Below, piece after piece: positions 44,589 to 53,837 of a stretch of DNA of 64,000 bases. Within the stretch, counting starts at the first letter, position 1, and every line of letters begins with the position of its first letter. The notes under the pieces were generated by a model that was given only the letters and a program-made list of their open reading frames with translations, did not search any database and was not told where the DNA came from. The DNA lies in the NCBI RefSeq assembly GCF_001748245.1, contig NZ_BDFO01000001.1, positions 4,173,853 to 4,237,852 of the forward strand. The letters are read 5' to 3'. The stretch comes from Oligoflexus tunisiensis (GTDB lineage: Bacteria; Bdellovibrionota_B; Oligoflexia; Oligoflexales; Oligoflexaceae). The translations under genes were made by a program, and so were the position numbers.

Positions 44589-45851
44589 TTACAGACATAT
44601 GCGGAAGCACGTTCCGCCTCCCTCCCGCCTTTCGACGACCACACGCCCCTGGTGCGCCTGAACAATGGCATAGACCAGGCTGAGACCCAGACCAAATCCT
44701 CCCTGTTGAACACGAGCCGGATCCGCGCGGAAAAAGGGTTCACCCAAATGTGCCAGCTGCTCGTCAGGAATGCCGGGGCCGCGATCCAGGACTTCGATAT
44801 GAGTCTCCTGCGCGCTCTGCCGCAATCGCACGTGAACGTTGCCACCCCCATGTCTCAAAGCATTTTCAATCAGGTTTCGTATCGCGATGGTCATCCGGCT
44901 CCGATCAAAATTTCCGGGTCTTGTCGCCTCTTCAGGGGGAAGCTCCAGGACAAGATCCGGGTAAGGGAGCGCGAGCGTGCGCAGGAATTCGATCCAGGAG
45001 ACGTTTTCCCGCTTCAGGCTGTCGGGTCTGGCACGAAGCCTTTCGGTTTCGAGGAGCGCCTCGGTCATACGATCCAAAAGCACGATGTCCTCGTTCAAAG
45101 AGCTTCGAATGCTATCATTCCTTACGAATTCCAAAGCCACCTTCATCCGTGTGAGCGGCGAGCGGAATTCATGGCTGATCGCCAGGAGCAGCTTCTGCAT
45201 GGAGAGGATATAGCCTTCGATGCGATCGGCCATCTCGTTTAGGGTCTGGCTCAAACTCGCGAGTTCATCACGCCCATGCACCGGAACGCGCCGTTTCCAA
45301 TCCCCCTGACCGAAGGCCTGTGCCGTCGATTCCATGGCCCGCAAAGGTCGCAGGATATAGCGAACCAGCAGAAAGCTTAAGGACAGCACGCCCCCGATGA
45401 GAAGAAGGGCACCGAAAAAAGTCGCCGGTGAAAAATCCTCTTCCGCATGAAGACCGCCCAGGAAGAAAACGTAAGGCGGCCTCTCAACGCGCACAATGGT
45501 ATGTCGCATCGCAAAGGGTCCAGGTCCTTGCCTGCGCCGGACAGCGGACCCTTCCTGACGAACTTTTTCCCCGAAAGCGGGGCGCGACACCCAATCAAGA
45601 TCAGGCCCTTGAATAGCGATGTCGAAACCCAATTTTCGATGCAGCTCAGCGGCTTTTTTCAAATCCGGCGGAGTTCCGATGTCCTGGGCCAGCAGCTGAG
45701 TGTAATAGAGAATATTCTCACGGAACACCTGCCCGCGCTGACCACCCCTGGAGAAAATCGCAAAAAGCCCTCCGGTCAGAATAATGAACGTACTGCCATA
45801 GATCAGCAGAAGGCGCACAAAAATCGATCGATGGAGAGCAAAATGGATCAT
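44589..45851 (-). CDS. CpxA-like envelope sensor kinase
   Basis: The product has 420 residues with membrane segments at about 10-30 and 145-165 enclosing a short periplasmic domain of about 110 residues. A HAMP linker follows (RPLRAMESTAQAFGQGDW). The phosphorylated His lies in AISHEFRSPLTRMK. The ATPase has NLIENALRHGG, DRGPGIPDE and GFGLGLS. It overlaps the OmpR-type regulator gene by ATGA, and the Spy/CpxP-like lipoprotein gene is divergent, so the set recalls CpxPRA. The periplasmic signal is presumably envelope stress. Subfamily naming is by context, not alignment. Confidence 0.85.
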   Translation of the reverse strand: MIHFALHRSIFVRLLLIYGSTFIILTGGLFAIFSRGGQRGQVFRENILYYTQLLAQDIGTPPDLKKAAELHRKLGFDIAIQGPDLDWVSRPAFGEKVRQEGSAVRRRQGPGPFAMRHTIVRVERPPYVFFLGGLHAEEDFSPATFFGALLLIGGVLSLSFLLVRYILRPLRAMESTAQAFGQGDWKRRVPVHGRDELASLSQTLNEMADRIEGYILSMQKLLLAISHEFRSPLTRMKVALEFVRNDSIRSSLNEDIVLLDRMTEALLETERLRARPDSLKRENVSWIEFLRTLALPYPDLVLELPPEEATRPGNFDRSRMTIAIRNLIENALRHGGGNVHVRLRQSAQETHIEVLDRGPGIPDEQLAHLGEPFFRADPARVQQGGFGLGLSLVYAIVQAHQGRVVVERREGGGTCFRICL

Positions 45852-46528
45852 TGTTTCTCTCCCAGAAAAACGTAGCCATGCCCACGCACGGATTTGATGA
45901 AATGAGGCTGTTTCGGATCATCCTTGAGCTTGGCCCGCAATCGACTCACCAGTACATCGATCGAACGGCTATAGACTTCCGATTCGAAACCCTGCAGCTG
46001 GTTCATAAGTTCATCCCGGCTGAATTTCCTCGTTGGGGTTCCGGCCAGCAAAGCGAGCAGGTCGAATTCCATCGAACTCAAACCCAATGCCTCGCCATCA
46101 AGAAAGGCCTCGCGTTGTGCCAGTCGTATTTCCAGACGATCGAAGCGCAGGATCGTCTGGCCGCGGCTCGGACCTGAGCGCCGGAGGATGGCCTGGATGC
46201 GTGTCACCAGTTCACGAGGCTCAAAGGGCTTCGGCAGATAATCATCCGCGCCGAGTTCCAGACCCAGAATGCGATCCATGGTTTCGCCGCGTGCGGACAG
46301 CATGATGATCGGAACCTCGCTGAAGTTCCGTATGGATTTGCAAATACTGAACCCGTCCTGCTCGGGAAGCATCACATCAAGAATCACCAGATCCGGCTGC
46401 TCGGCCCTGAGCAGGGCGAGGCCACTGCGGGCATCACCGGCGCCCTTCAGATCGATCTGAAAGGTTTGAAAATAATCCTGAAGGAGTTTGATTAGTTTCA
46501 GGTCATCGTCGATCATAAGAACACGCAT
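45848..46528 (-). CDS. OmpR-family response regulator (CpxR-like)
   Basis: The product has 226 residues. The receiver domain has MIDDDLKL, phosphoacceptor Asp in VILDVMLPEQDG and Lys in YLPKPFEP. The C-terminal winged helix (about 130-225) ends with YSRSIDVLVSRLRAKL and SVRGHGYVFL. It pairs with the kinase immediately downstream. The three GTTAC repeats between its start and the divergent lipoprotein gene fit a binding site for this class, which prefers direct repeats with 10-base period. Confidence 0.9.
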   Translation of the reverse strand: MRVLMIDDDLKLIKLLQDYFQTFQIDLKGAGDARSGLALLRAEQPDLVILDVMLPEQDGFSICKSIRNFSEVPIIMLSARGETMDRILGLELGADDYLPKPFEPRELVTRIQAILRRSGPSRGQTILRFDRLEIRLAQREAFLDGEALGLSSMEFDLLALLAGTPTRKFSRDELMNQLQGFESEVYSRSIDVLVSRLRAKLKDDPKQPHFIKSVRGHGYVFLGEKQ

Positions 46529-46583
46529 GGATACACCCCTCTCAGCCTAACGTATCGGATTCTGTCGGCCCGGACCAGGCCAT

Positions 46584-46608
46584 GTTACGATATGTTACAA
46601 AAGGTTAC
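46584..46608. promoter_or_regulatory. Triple GTTAC direct repeat, likely CpxR-type box
   Basis: GTTAC occurs at 46584, 46594 and 46604 with exact 10-base period (GTAAC-N5 on the other strand). It sits between the divergent response regulator (start 46528) and the Spy/CpxP-like gene (start 46675). CpxR is known to bind GTAAA-N5-GTAAA, so this is a close variant. Confidence 0.7.
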
Positions 46609-46674
46609 AGCCTCGAAAAGCAGTTTTCCAGAAAATGTCCGATGATGGCTTTGAATCTTTTAGGAGGCTACAGT

Positions 46675-47094
46675 ATGAAAAAATTCTTCATAATCCTGAT
46701 TCCTGCCGTTTTACTTGTCGCTTTCGCCTGCCATCGCGACCGCGATTCCCGCATTGATTTCGTCAAGAACCGAATCTCAAGCGAACTCGACCTGAATGAG
46801 GATCAGGAAGCCAGGCTCACAGACCTGACCAATGCCATCCGGGAACAGATGAAGCAAAGCCGGACGGAGCCTATGGAAGAACTCATAACTCTTTTGGACA
46901 GGCCAACCCTGGATGCCGAGCAATCGAAAGCTTTTTTTGAAAAACACATGGCCGAGCGGACAGCGCGCCTCCATACCATCTATGAGGCGGTCTACCCGAA
47001 ATTCGCTGCCTTCCATGCGTCCTTGAGCGAGGAGCAACGGAAGGAGGCGTTGGCCTGCATCGAGAAATTCCACAGGAGATGGCACAAGGAGTGA
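46675..47094 (+). CDS. Spy/CpxP-like lipoprotein
   Basis: The product has 139 residues. ATG 46675 has AGGAGG upstream. The signal peptide ends in LVAFAC, so unlike E. coli CpxP and Spy it is a lipoprotein. The mature part is all-helical and charged with LNEDQEARL and LSEEQRKEA, reminiscent of the LTxxQ motif pair of the Spy/CpxP family. Such proteins act as periplasmic chaperones and feedback inhibitors of the sensor kinase. It is divergent from the CpxR-like gene and shares its control box. A terminator follows. Confidence 0.75.
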   Translation: MKKFFIILIPAVLLVAFACHRDRDSRIDFVKNRISSELDLNEDQEARLTDLTNAIREQMKQSRTEPMEELITLLDRPTLDAEQSKAFFEKHMAERTARLHTIYEAVYPKFAAFHASLSEEQRKEALACIEKFHRRWHKE

Positions 47095-47137
47095 CAGTCC
47101 GCAGAACATCCGGAGTCGGACATCTCCAAGTGGAAAA

Positions 47138-47171
47138 AAGCGGAGGCCCTCTGAGAAGAGAGGCCCCGCTT
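47138..47171 (+). terminator. Terminator after the CpxP-like gene
   Basis: A long hairpin: AAGCGG pairs with CCGCTT, with inner stem GGCC and CTCT/AGAG and small A bulges, around GAGA. It lies 44 bases after the stop. Confidence 0.65.
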
Positions 47172-47557
47172 CCAGCGAATCGTAGTGCCGACCCGAGGAT
47201 CATCAGTCACCGTAACGTTGAGGGTTCCGCCGCTCCCGCCCGATGATGCACCCTCCCATGCACCCACCTTCTCACCCTCATAACGCAGACTCCCATAAGA
47301 TGGAATCCTCTCGACGCCAGTGGGTAAGACCAACCGCATTACTTCCATGCATTCCCCCTCGGGAAGGGAGCATCAGTATTTGGGTCGGAGTTAAGTCAGG
47401 AAAATTATGATATTGGGACGAATTGTCGTTAGTTTTGGAACAGAAAGTAGAGTCGCGTGCCAACTCCGAGGAAATACCCAGATCGATGACCTTATTCGAC
47501 TCTTCAGAATTATGATAAAATTAATCAACCTCTCAGAATCGCCTTGGATGACAGCAA
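47172..47557. other. Spacer without a convincing gene
   Basis: About 385 bases before the adenylate cyclase. A minus-strand frame (46992-47348) reads partly like a beta-rich protein (GGTLNVTVTDDPRVG) but overlaps the CpxP-like gene and its terminator. It could be a remnant of an exported repeat protein. The A/T-rich part from 47400 probably holds the cyclase promoter. Confidence 0.4.
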
Positions 47558-48922
47558 ATGCTAATCGACTACTCGCGCCGAAATCTCAAACTCTTCCGTC
47601 ATCGGCTCAATCATGGGGCGACCTATATTGAAGAGCTGGAGGCCCAATGCGCGAGCATGATTCCCCTGGCTGTCCTGATTTGCTCATTCATCTTCCTCCC
47701 CTATATCGTGACAGATTCCAAACTCTTTCCCGAGCTTCGCTCCCTGCCCTATCTAAGGGCAGGATTGACCGTGATATCGCTGATAGTCGGCATAACCTAT
47801 CGGTTCATGAGTCATCGCTATCGCGCCTTGATCTGCGGTGCCTTCATCGTTGCCTATGTGGAAATCTCCGCCGCCGTCATCACGGGAATGACCCGAATCA
47901 GTCCGGAATACATGGGCGGTTATTTCATGGCCCTCATGATGATGCCCATCATTCCGTTCCCCGTCTGGCTGCATGGCGCCATCGTTGCAACCTCGGTCGT
48001 CAGCCTCTTTGCTGCCTGGCTCTACGTCGGCATCGGCGAGCATACAGCATCCCTGCAATACAGTTTGAATGATCTGGCATCGACCCTGGTGGTGGTCGCA
48101 AGCCTTGTCTACATCCTCAACAAAATCAGGTACCGAAGCTGGGACAAGTCGCGGACCATCGAAAAGCTCCTCCTCAATATCCTCCCCTCCTCCGTCGCGG
48201 TTGAATTGGAACAGACCGGCTACGTCCTGCCCAGAAAATACGATGAGGTGACCATAGTCTTCACGGACTTCGCTGGCTTCACGAGGATCTCGGAAAGCCT
48301 GGCACCGGAGCAGCTGATCGAGGAGCTGCATGAGATCTTCCAGATCTTCGATGGCATCATGGAGCGCTACGGCCTGGAAAAGCTCAAGACCATCGGCGAT
48401 TCCTACATGTATGCCGGGGGCATCCCGGAGCAGACCCAATCCCATGCCGTGGATTCGGTGTTGGCAGCGTTGGAGATGCAGGGCGTGATCCATAGCCGTA
48501 TCCAGCGCAATCGGGAAAATGGCCAGGGATTTCACTGGAAAATGCGCCTCGGCATGAACTCAGGATCGGTGATGGCGGGCATCGTCGGCGCGAAAAAGTA
48601 CGTCTATGACGTCTTCGGAAACTCCGTGAATCTGGCCAGTCGTATGGAATCTTCGGGCGAAGTCGATGAGATCAACATCTCCGAATCCACCGCGGAACGC
48701 GTCAAGGATTTTTTCCGACTGGAGCCGCGTGGCGAGATCAATGCAAAGAATGTCGGCCTTGTGAAGATGTTTTTCGTGAAGGGAATACGGGCCGAACTCT
48801 CAGTCGATCGCAACGGACTTCAGCCGAGTGCTGAATTCTTTGACCTTTACAGCAAGACTTTTGGTACCGACATTCGGGACCGCTATCCTGAGTCTGCTCC
48901 CGAATTGCCGCTTGCCCAGTAA
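47558..48922 (+). CDS. Membrane-bound class III adenylate cyclase
   Basis: The product has 454 residues. Six membrane helices lie within residues 30-190. The C-terminal catalytic domain begins at about 225, with metal-binding Asp in VTIVFTDFAGFTRISESL and the second metal-binding Asp in LKTIGDSYMYAGG. The Lys of LKTIGD and Asp of YDVFGNSVNLASRMES are the pair expected for ATP rather than GTP. It makes cAMP in the cytoplasm. The membrane part is likely sensory. The start has only a weak ribosome site. The gene stands alone with its own spacer. Confidence 0.85.
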   Translation: MLIDYSRRNLKLFRHRLNHGATYIEELEAQCASMIPLAVLICSFIFLPYIVTDSKLFPELRSLPYLRAGLTVISLIVGITYRFMSHRYRALICGAFIVAYVEISAAVITGMTRISPEYMGGYFMALMMMPIIPFPVWLHGAIVATSVVSLFAAWLYVGIGEHTASLQYSLNDLASTLVVVASLVYILNKIRYRSWDKSRTIEKLLLNILPSSVAVELEQTGYVLPRKYDEVTIVFTDFAGFTRISESLAPEQLIEELHEIFQIFDGIMERYGLEKLKTIGDSYMYAGGIPEQTQSHAVDSVLAALEMQGVIHSRIQRNRENGQGFHWKMRLGMNSGSVMAGIVGAKKYVYDVFGNSVNLASRMESSGEVDEINISESTAERVKDFFRLEPRGEINAKNVGLVKMFFVKGIRAELSVDRNGLQPSAEFFDLYSKTFGTDIRDRYPESAPELPLAQ

Positions 48923-48997
48923 GAGAAGCTCTTCCAACCAACTGCCGCGTGATATATAAAAGACCCAATTGAAAACCTGACAACGATGAGAGCCTAT

Positions 48998-49492
48998 ATG
49001 AGTGAAAGTAATAAGAGCCTTCCAGCCGAAACGATATTAAAGAGGATGAATGTGTTTCTTGGGGAATGGGAAGGACCGGCCGAGACCTGGTTCGAGCCGA
49101 ACACTCCTGTGCATCCAGGATACGTCAAATCGAAATTCACTCCCCTTCTGGGCGGACTCTTCATCCAGGAAGAATACACAGGCCGAGTCGGCAGCAAGGA
49201 TCACGCGGGAATTCGAATCCTCGGCGTGGACCAAAGGCTATCCCAGGCGACCTGCTACTGGATGGACAGCTTTCATACGGGTTCAACCGCGATGGTTTGC
49301 GCAGGCGAATGGGTCGATGATCGCCTCGTGGTTTTGGGCCATTACTACGGAGGCGATGAAAAATGGGGTTGGCGCACGGAATTTCAAGTGCAGGAAGCTC
49401 ATGTTCTGTCGATCAATCAATACAATATTTTTCCGTCAGGGGAAGCGGCCCTCGCCGTAAAAAGCACATTACGTAGGAGTGGCCTCGGGTGA
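48998..49492 (+). CDS. DUF1579 family protein
   Basis: The product has 164 residues from ATG 48998; ATG 48986 is four codons earlier. It shows the DUF1579 pattern: LGEWEGPAETWF near the start, FTPLLGGLFIQEEYTG, then a beta-rich body with ILGVDQRLSQATCYWMDS. The fold is a small lipocalin-like barrel and the function is unknown. It is convergent with the 7TMR kinase, which ends 20 bases away. Confidence 0.75.
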   Translation: MSESNKSLPAETILKRMNVFLGEWEGPAETWFEPNTPVHPGYVKSKFTPLLGGLFIQEEYTGRVGSKDHAGIRILGVDQRLSQATCYWMDSFHTGSTAMVCAGEWVDDRLVVLGHYYGGDEKWGWRTEFQVQEAHVLSINQYNIFPSGEAALAVKSTLRRSGLG

Positions 49493-49512
49493 TGGTGGTG
49501 CCAGCGCGGGAA

Positions 49513-52419
49513 TCAGGACGCGGCGGCCTGCCTGGGCTTTTCACTGCGAAGCGGAGGCGCCCATAATGGGCGAGGAAGGCGAATGTGAAATTCGAAGGGC
49601 CTATGACCTGAACCAGGGGCGGCTGATTCGCGAAGAATAATGGCAATGCTTCCACCGCCTTTCTCGATATACTTTTGGACAGCATTCATGCCCACCCCGC
49701 GACCGGAAATATCCGTGATGCTGGAGCTTGTGGAAATTCCCGCATCGAAGATCAGAGCACTAATCCGCTGCGGCGTGAGTGAGACATCGTCCGTGAGGAG
49801 GCCTCGCTCGATACCAATGTCCTTAAGCTTCTTCAGATCCAGACCCGCTCCGTCATCCGAGTAGGCAATCAGCAGAGAATCCCCATCCGGAACCAGTTGG
49901 ATGCGCAGTGTCCCTTGAGGATCCTTGCCCTTTTTCTTCCGTTCCTCCGGTGTTTCGATGCCGTGGTCCATCGAATTTCTGACGAGATGGATGAAAATGT
50001 TGCCCAGCAGCTCGTGACCTTCCTGATTCAATCCAAATCCGGGGTCTTCCACACTGATATGAGGCCGCGCTTTTTTCAGCATGCGAGCCAGGGAGGCGAC
50101 AGGCTTGAGAAGGTCGTCCAGAACCAGGGCGGCAGGTTTGTAAAACATCTCATGAAAGGTTCGCTCAATATCGGCGACGGCATGCCGGGCTTCGTCAGTC
50201 AGATTCTGCTGGATGAGAGTATCCAGGCGAAGCATGGCATCACGTGCTTTCGCACGGTCGATCTCAAGCTTTGTCACGGCCAAAGGCTTGCGCCCAATTT
50301 TCTGAGTGCTGATCGCATTGTAGGTTTCAAGGATGGCTTCCACCCTGTTCAGATCATCGTTGAGCTTCATCGGGTCAGGTGCGGCACCTGTTTTCTGAAG
50401 CAGGGCATAATAAGCCTCGGCGTCATGCAGGATGTGGCTCATATTCCGGAAGCCATAGGACCGCGCCGCCCCTTTCAAAGTATGCATATTGATGAAGAGA
50501 ATTCGGATCACTTCAATATGGTTTTGTGCATCGATTTTGCGGATCAGCCCTCGGTTCTCTTCGATGAAACGCTCGCCAAGGTCGATGAAGCGTGCAAAGC
50601 TATCGTGCGGAATCTCAAGGATTTCGCCGATGATTTCCATGTCCTTTCGATGTTTTTCCGCTTCGAGTTCGAGCTTTCTCAGTTCCGTCACATCTCTGGC
50701 CGTCACAAGCACTTCCTTGACGACCTCCTGGTCGCAGATAGGATTCCAGTCCATCTCAATGGTTTTCTGTCGCTGGCTTGGTAGATTGACTCTCATGATG
50801 GATGGAAGACAATGGCGGTTCAGGGAAAACGTGAACTGGGCTTCCCCAAGACAGGCGTCCAGGGCGGCCTCGGCCTGATTTTTGGCGTCGGAGGAAAGGT
50901 CGCTGTAGCGGAAGAGAATATCGACTGCATTCGACTGCATGGGGCTGTCGACTTCAAAAACTTCCTTGAGATGCTGGGAATAGTCAGGATGGATCCTCTT
51001 GCCTTCGGGCAGGATCGTGAAGATGCCCAGCTTGATGTTCTCCATGATGGACTTAATGTGAAGGGTTTTCTCTTCCACGACCTCTTCGAGACCGGCATTG
51101 AGCTTACGCACGGCAGCCTCGGCTGTTTCAGCTCGTCGGAAGGCTCCTGAGAAACGCTTGGCGATAATGGTCGCCTGCGAAAACGCATAACCATAGAGCC
51201 CGATGTGCATCAGGCTGGTCGTGGTACTGAAGAGCCCAAGCGAATAGAGAGCATCATGCATGCCGGCGGCGATCAGGATGGTCACGCCGATCAGGTTGAC
51301 AAGGGCTCCCTCCCTCTTTCGCACAGCGGAGAGGATGGTGACGTGAAGGCCGAAAGCGAGCAGCACGAAGGTCAGCCAGGTGAAGATCGGATAGGTCTGC
51401 GAAAAAATCCTGGCTTCGGTGAAGAGGACGATCAGGCTCGTACAAAGACCGAAGAGGAAGTTGGCTATGATATAAATCCGGATGGATTCCTTCGGATAGA
51501 GGAGCGCCCAGAAATAGCTCAACGCCGGCGTCGCGATCAGCCATCCGAGATAGTGCAGTTTATAGGACAGCTCCCAGCTAAAATTCGGCCACAGGATAAA
51601 TCCGAGCTGTCCCTCGCCTGACTGTATGCTTCGGGCGGCGACGGCAAAGCAAAAAACGGCGAAGAGCAAAGGAGAGCGATTGCCACGTCGGAATAGGAAG
51701 ATCATGAGGTGGTAGAGGGCCATGAACAGAAGACCGCCGATAATGAAAGCGTCGGTTCCGATGGCAAGTTTCTGCCTGCGCAGGAGGTCGGCTTCTGATC
51801 CCAGAACGATGCTGTTCCAGGTACCGCCGGTCATATGATGAAAATTCGAAACCTGGAAAATCAGCTCGACTTCATGGACCCCGAAGGGAATCTTCGCAAT
51901 GGATTGGCGACGGCCGGGGCGGGACGAGGCCGCATCCCGCCCCACCTGGCCCGTCGACGCCGCTTCGCTCCCGTTGATGAACAGTCGATAGGCTGTCCCC
52001 ATTTCGGGTATGTGCAGAGCCAGAGCTTGAGGGTAAGACACTGGAAGTGTGATCTTCAGGCGATAGGTTGCATACCCTGAACCGGAGAGAGCCTTGCCGC
52101 CGATGCTGTGGTCATTCCATAGCTCCGGAACGCGAAAATAAGCCGGTTCGCTGACGCGGCCGGTGGCAAAGTCCTCGGGGCTGTGGAGGGACTCCCAGTG
52201 GAACTCCCATTCACCATCGAGAGCTATCAGGTTTTGGTTCTCGAAATCCCGGGGTTCCAGATGCAGCGTGCCCTGCACCGCTGTCACAGTATTCCGGGAT
52301 TCCTCAGCCTGGGCTTGAAGGCAGCAGAATATAAAGCCGATGGCGAACGCCAGCAGCGGAAGCATCCTCTTCGATTTTCGAAGAGAGAATTTTTGTATTT
52401 GGTGAGAGTCATTCCACAT
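49513..52419 (-). CDS. Second 7TMR-DISM CheA-like kinase
   Basis: The product has 968 residues with the same order as the protein at 25103-27910. A signal peptide precedes a galactose-binding-like 7TMR-DISM extracellular domain (about 50-205). Seven membrane helices (about 210-420) and a coiled coil follow, then a PAS-like region, an Hpt domain with INMHTLKGAARSYGF, and a CheA ATPase (HLVRNSMDHGIE, SDDGAGLD, SITDISGRGVGM). There is no CheW-like domain or adjacent receiver. The ligand may be a carbohydrate, judging from the extracellular fold. Start ATG 52419 has AGGGG upstream. Confidence 0.85.
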   Translation of the reverse strand: MWNDSHQIQKFSLRKSKRMLPLLAFAIGFIFCCLQAQAEESRNTVTAVQGTLHLEPRDFENQNLIALDGEWEFHWESLHSPEDFATGRVSEPAYFRVPELWNDHSIGGKALSGSGYATYRLKITLPVSYPQALALHIPEMGTAYRLFINGSEAASTGQVGRDAASSRPGRRQSIAKIPFGVHEVELIFQVSNFHHMTGGTWNSIVLGSEADLLRRQKLAIGTDAFIIGGLLFMALYHLMIFLFRRGNRSPLLFAVFCFAVAARSIQSGEGQLGFILWPNFSWELSYKLHYLGWLIATPALSYFWALLYPKESIRIYIIANFLFGLCTSLIVLFTEARIFSQTYPIFTWLTFVLLAFGLHVTILSAVRKREGALVNLIGVTILIAAGMHDALYSLGLFSTTTSLMHIGLYGYAFSQATIIAKRFSGAFRRAETAEAAVRKLNAGLEEVVEEKTLHIKSIMENIKLGIFTILPEGKRIHPDYSQHLKEVFEVDSPMQSNAVDILFRYSDLSSDAKNQAEAALDACLGEAQFTFSLNRHCLPSIMRVNLPSQRQKTIEMDWNPICDQEVVKEVLVTARDVTELRKLELEAEKHRKDMEIIGEILEIPHDSFARFIDLGERFIEENRGLIRKIDAQNHIEVIRILFINMHTLKGAARSYGFRNMSHILHDAEAYYALLQKTGAAPDPMKLNDDLNRVEAILETYNAISTQKIGRKPLAVTKLEIDRAKARDAMLRLDTLIQQNLTDEARHAVADIERTFHEMFYKPAALVLDDLLKPVASLARMLKKARPHISVEDPGFGLNQEGHELLGNIFIHLVRNSMDHGIETPEERKKKGKDPQGTLRIQLVPDGDSLLIAYSDDGAGLDLKKLKDIGIERGLLTDDVSLTPQRISALIFDAGISTSSSITDISGRGVGMNAVQKYIEKGGGSIAIILRESAAPGSGHRPFEFHIRLPRPLWAPPLRSEKPRQAAAS

Positions 52420-52429
52420 TCTGCCCCTA

Positions 52430-52837
52430 TTATCGACTTCCAGAAGACGGACAGAAAGGGGAAGAACTTACCTGGGTCTTCGCAGAACGGTGAAACAACC
52501 AGGCCGATGCGAGAAAGAGTGCAATGAAGATCCCGTTCAGGATTGAAAGCTCCAGCGGTCCGCTCCAAGGGCGGCCCAACCCGGCGGCAAGTGCGACCAC
52601 GGCGACCAACGTCTGAGCGAGCGCCGTAGCGAAGAGCGCGCGGGCCATCCCAGCTGGTCGAAAGCGCGCAATGAGAGCGCCCATAATCCCGACGGCTAGC
52701 ACCCCGAAGTACATTATGTTTGCAGGATCACCATCTCTTCCAATGATGCCGACGCCGAGGCTCAGCCAGATAAGGATGAATGCTGTCGCGAGCGCGACGC
52801 CGACGGCGATTCGATACGTGGTCCTCTGCGCTTTCAT
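52430..52837 (-). CDS. Four-helix membrane protein
   Basis: The product has 135 residues with four hydrophobic helices (about 10-30, 42-60, 66-88 and 98-116). Start ATG 52837 has GAGGAAC upstream. It is followed 10 bases later by the 7TMR kinase gene in the same orientation, so co-transcription is likely. I recognise no family beyond a resemblance to small conserved inner-membrane proteins. Confidence 0.7.
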   Translation of the reverse strand: MKAQRTTYRIAVGVALATAFILIWLSLGVGIIGRDGDPANIMYFGVLAVGIMGALIARFRPAGMARALFATALAQTLVAVVALAAGLGRPWSGPLELSILNGIFIALFLASAWLFHRSAKTQVSSSPFCPSSGSR

Positions 52838-53063
52838 TGTTCCTCCTGGTTTGATATGTGGTAGAACGGCAAATTCAAATTATTATTCTTATCGGTTTCA
52901 ACGGGTGCAAGCTATAGCAGGAGGCCCTTTCACGAACAGGAAAATCTCCTCAAAATTCACTTGGAGTTAGAATAGAACACCCCTATGGAGTCAACCTGAA
53001 GTCCATGTGAAGCGACTGTGAAGTTTTGTTAGACCCGCCCTGCGAACGGCAGCCGATCATAAG

Positions 53064-53552
53064 TCACGGGCTGCCTGCCGCATCTTTTTCCGACCTGTCC
53101 TGTGCGGATCCATGTTTAATGATCGCCAGAATCAGGACGACGACAGCAGCGATGTTGAGTACGGCACTGATAGCGTGCGAATATTCCCACTGGTTGCGGG
53201 CATGAATCCAATCCTGAGGCACGATCGTCCAGTTCCCGGTGAGCTGATTCATGGGAAAGGTGAATGTCCAAAAGATAACCTGCGTCGCGACGATGCATAG
53301 GAAGGCGGTGAAAACCAGGCGGAACGAACTGGTACGTTTGCGAACAGCGAGGCTGAGGGCCAGGAGCGATAGGAGCGCTCCGAAGATAAAGACTCCGACC
53401 AAAGCCCAGCCTCGATAGATCTGTTGCACCGTCATGTACTCGTCACGACTGAGTTGTAACTTGTTGGGCATTTCCAGCAGATGGGCCATGGCTGGAACCA
53501 GAGACAGTACGGCGAAGAGCAGGCTGAGGAACCATATTGTTTTATGCGACAT
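53064..53552 (-). CDS. Four-helix membrane protein, DUF1772-like
   Basis: The product has 162 residues with four membrane helices (about 5-25, 50-70, 80-100 and 130-150). The loop with FTFPMNQLTGNWTIVPQDW and the NQWEYSHAISAVLN segment recall DUF1772 (anthrone oxygenase-like) membrane proteins. An enzymatic role is not shown. It is divergent from the MFS transporter gene. Start ATG 53552 is preceded by GAGGTGGCTCG. Confidence 0.65.
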   Translation of the reverse strand: MSHKTIWFLSLLFAVLSLVPAMAHLLEMPNKLQLSRDEYMTVQQIYRGWALVGVFIFGALLSLLALSLAVRKRTSSFRLVFTAFLCIVATQVIFWTFTFPMNQLTGNWTIVPQDWIHARNQWEYSHAISAVLNIAAVVVLILAIIKHGSAQDRSEKDAAGSP

Positions 53553-53837
53553 CGAGCCACCTCATCGTGGGGTGGAATGAATTCTGCCTGATTGCGCTGC
53601 GACATGACAATCGGCAAAATCTCCCCTCATGCCGTCAATCGCTGTCGCGCCTCGTACACGCAGAGGCTTTGCGCGCAAGGGGACAGGCTATGGGCCCGTC
53701 CGAAAAACGAAGTATCTTTGCATTCCCATCCAAGCATAGCCAATTGCATCCTTAAGAAAACCAGGTTAAAAGCAATTACATACTTCACCGAAGATTCCTT
53801 TCCATCGGCGCTTGCGAGCGCATGGGAGACTATCACC

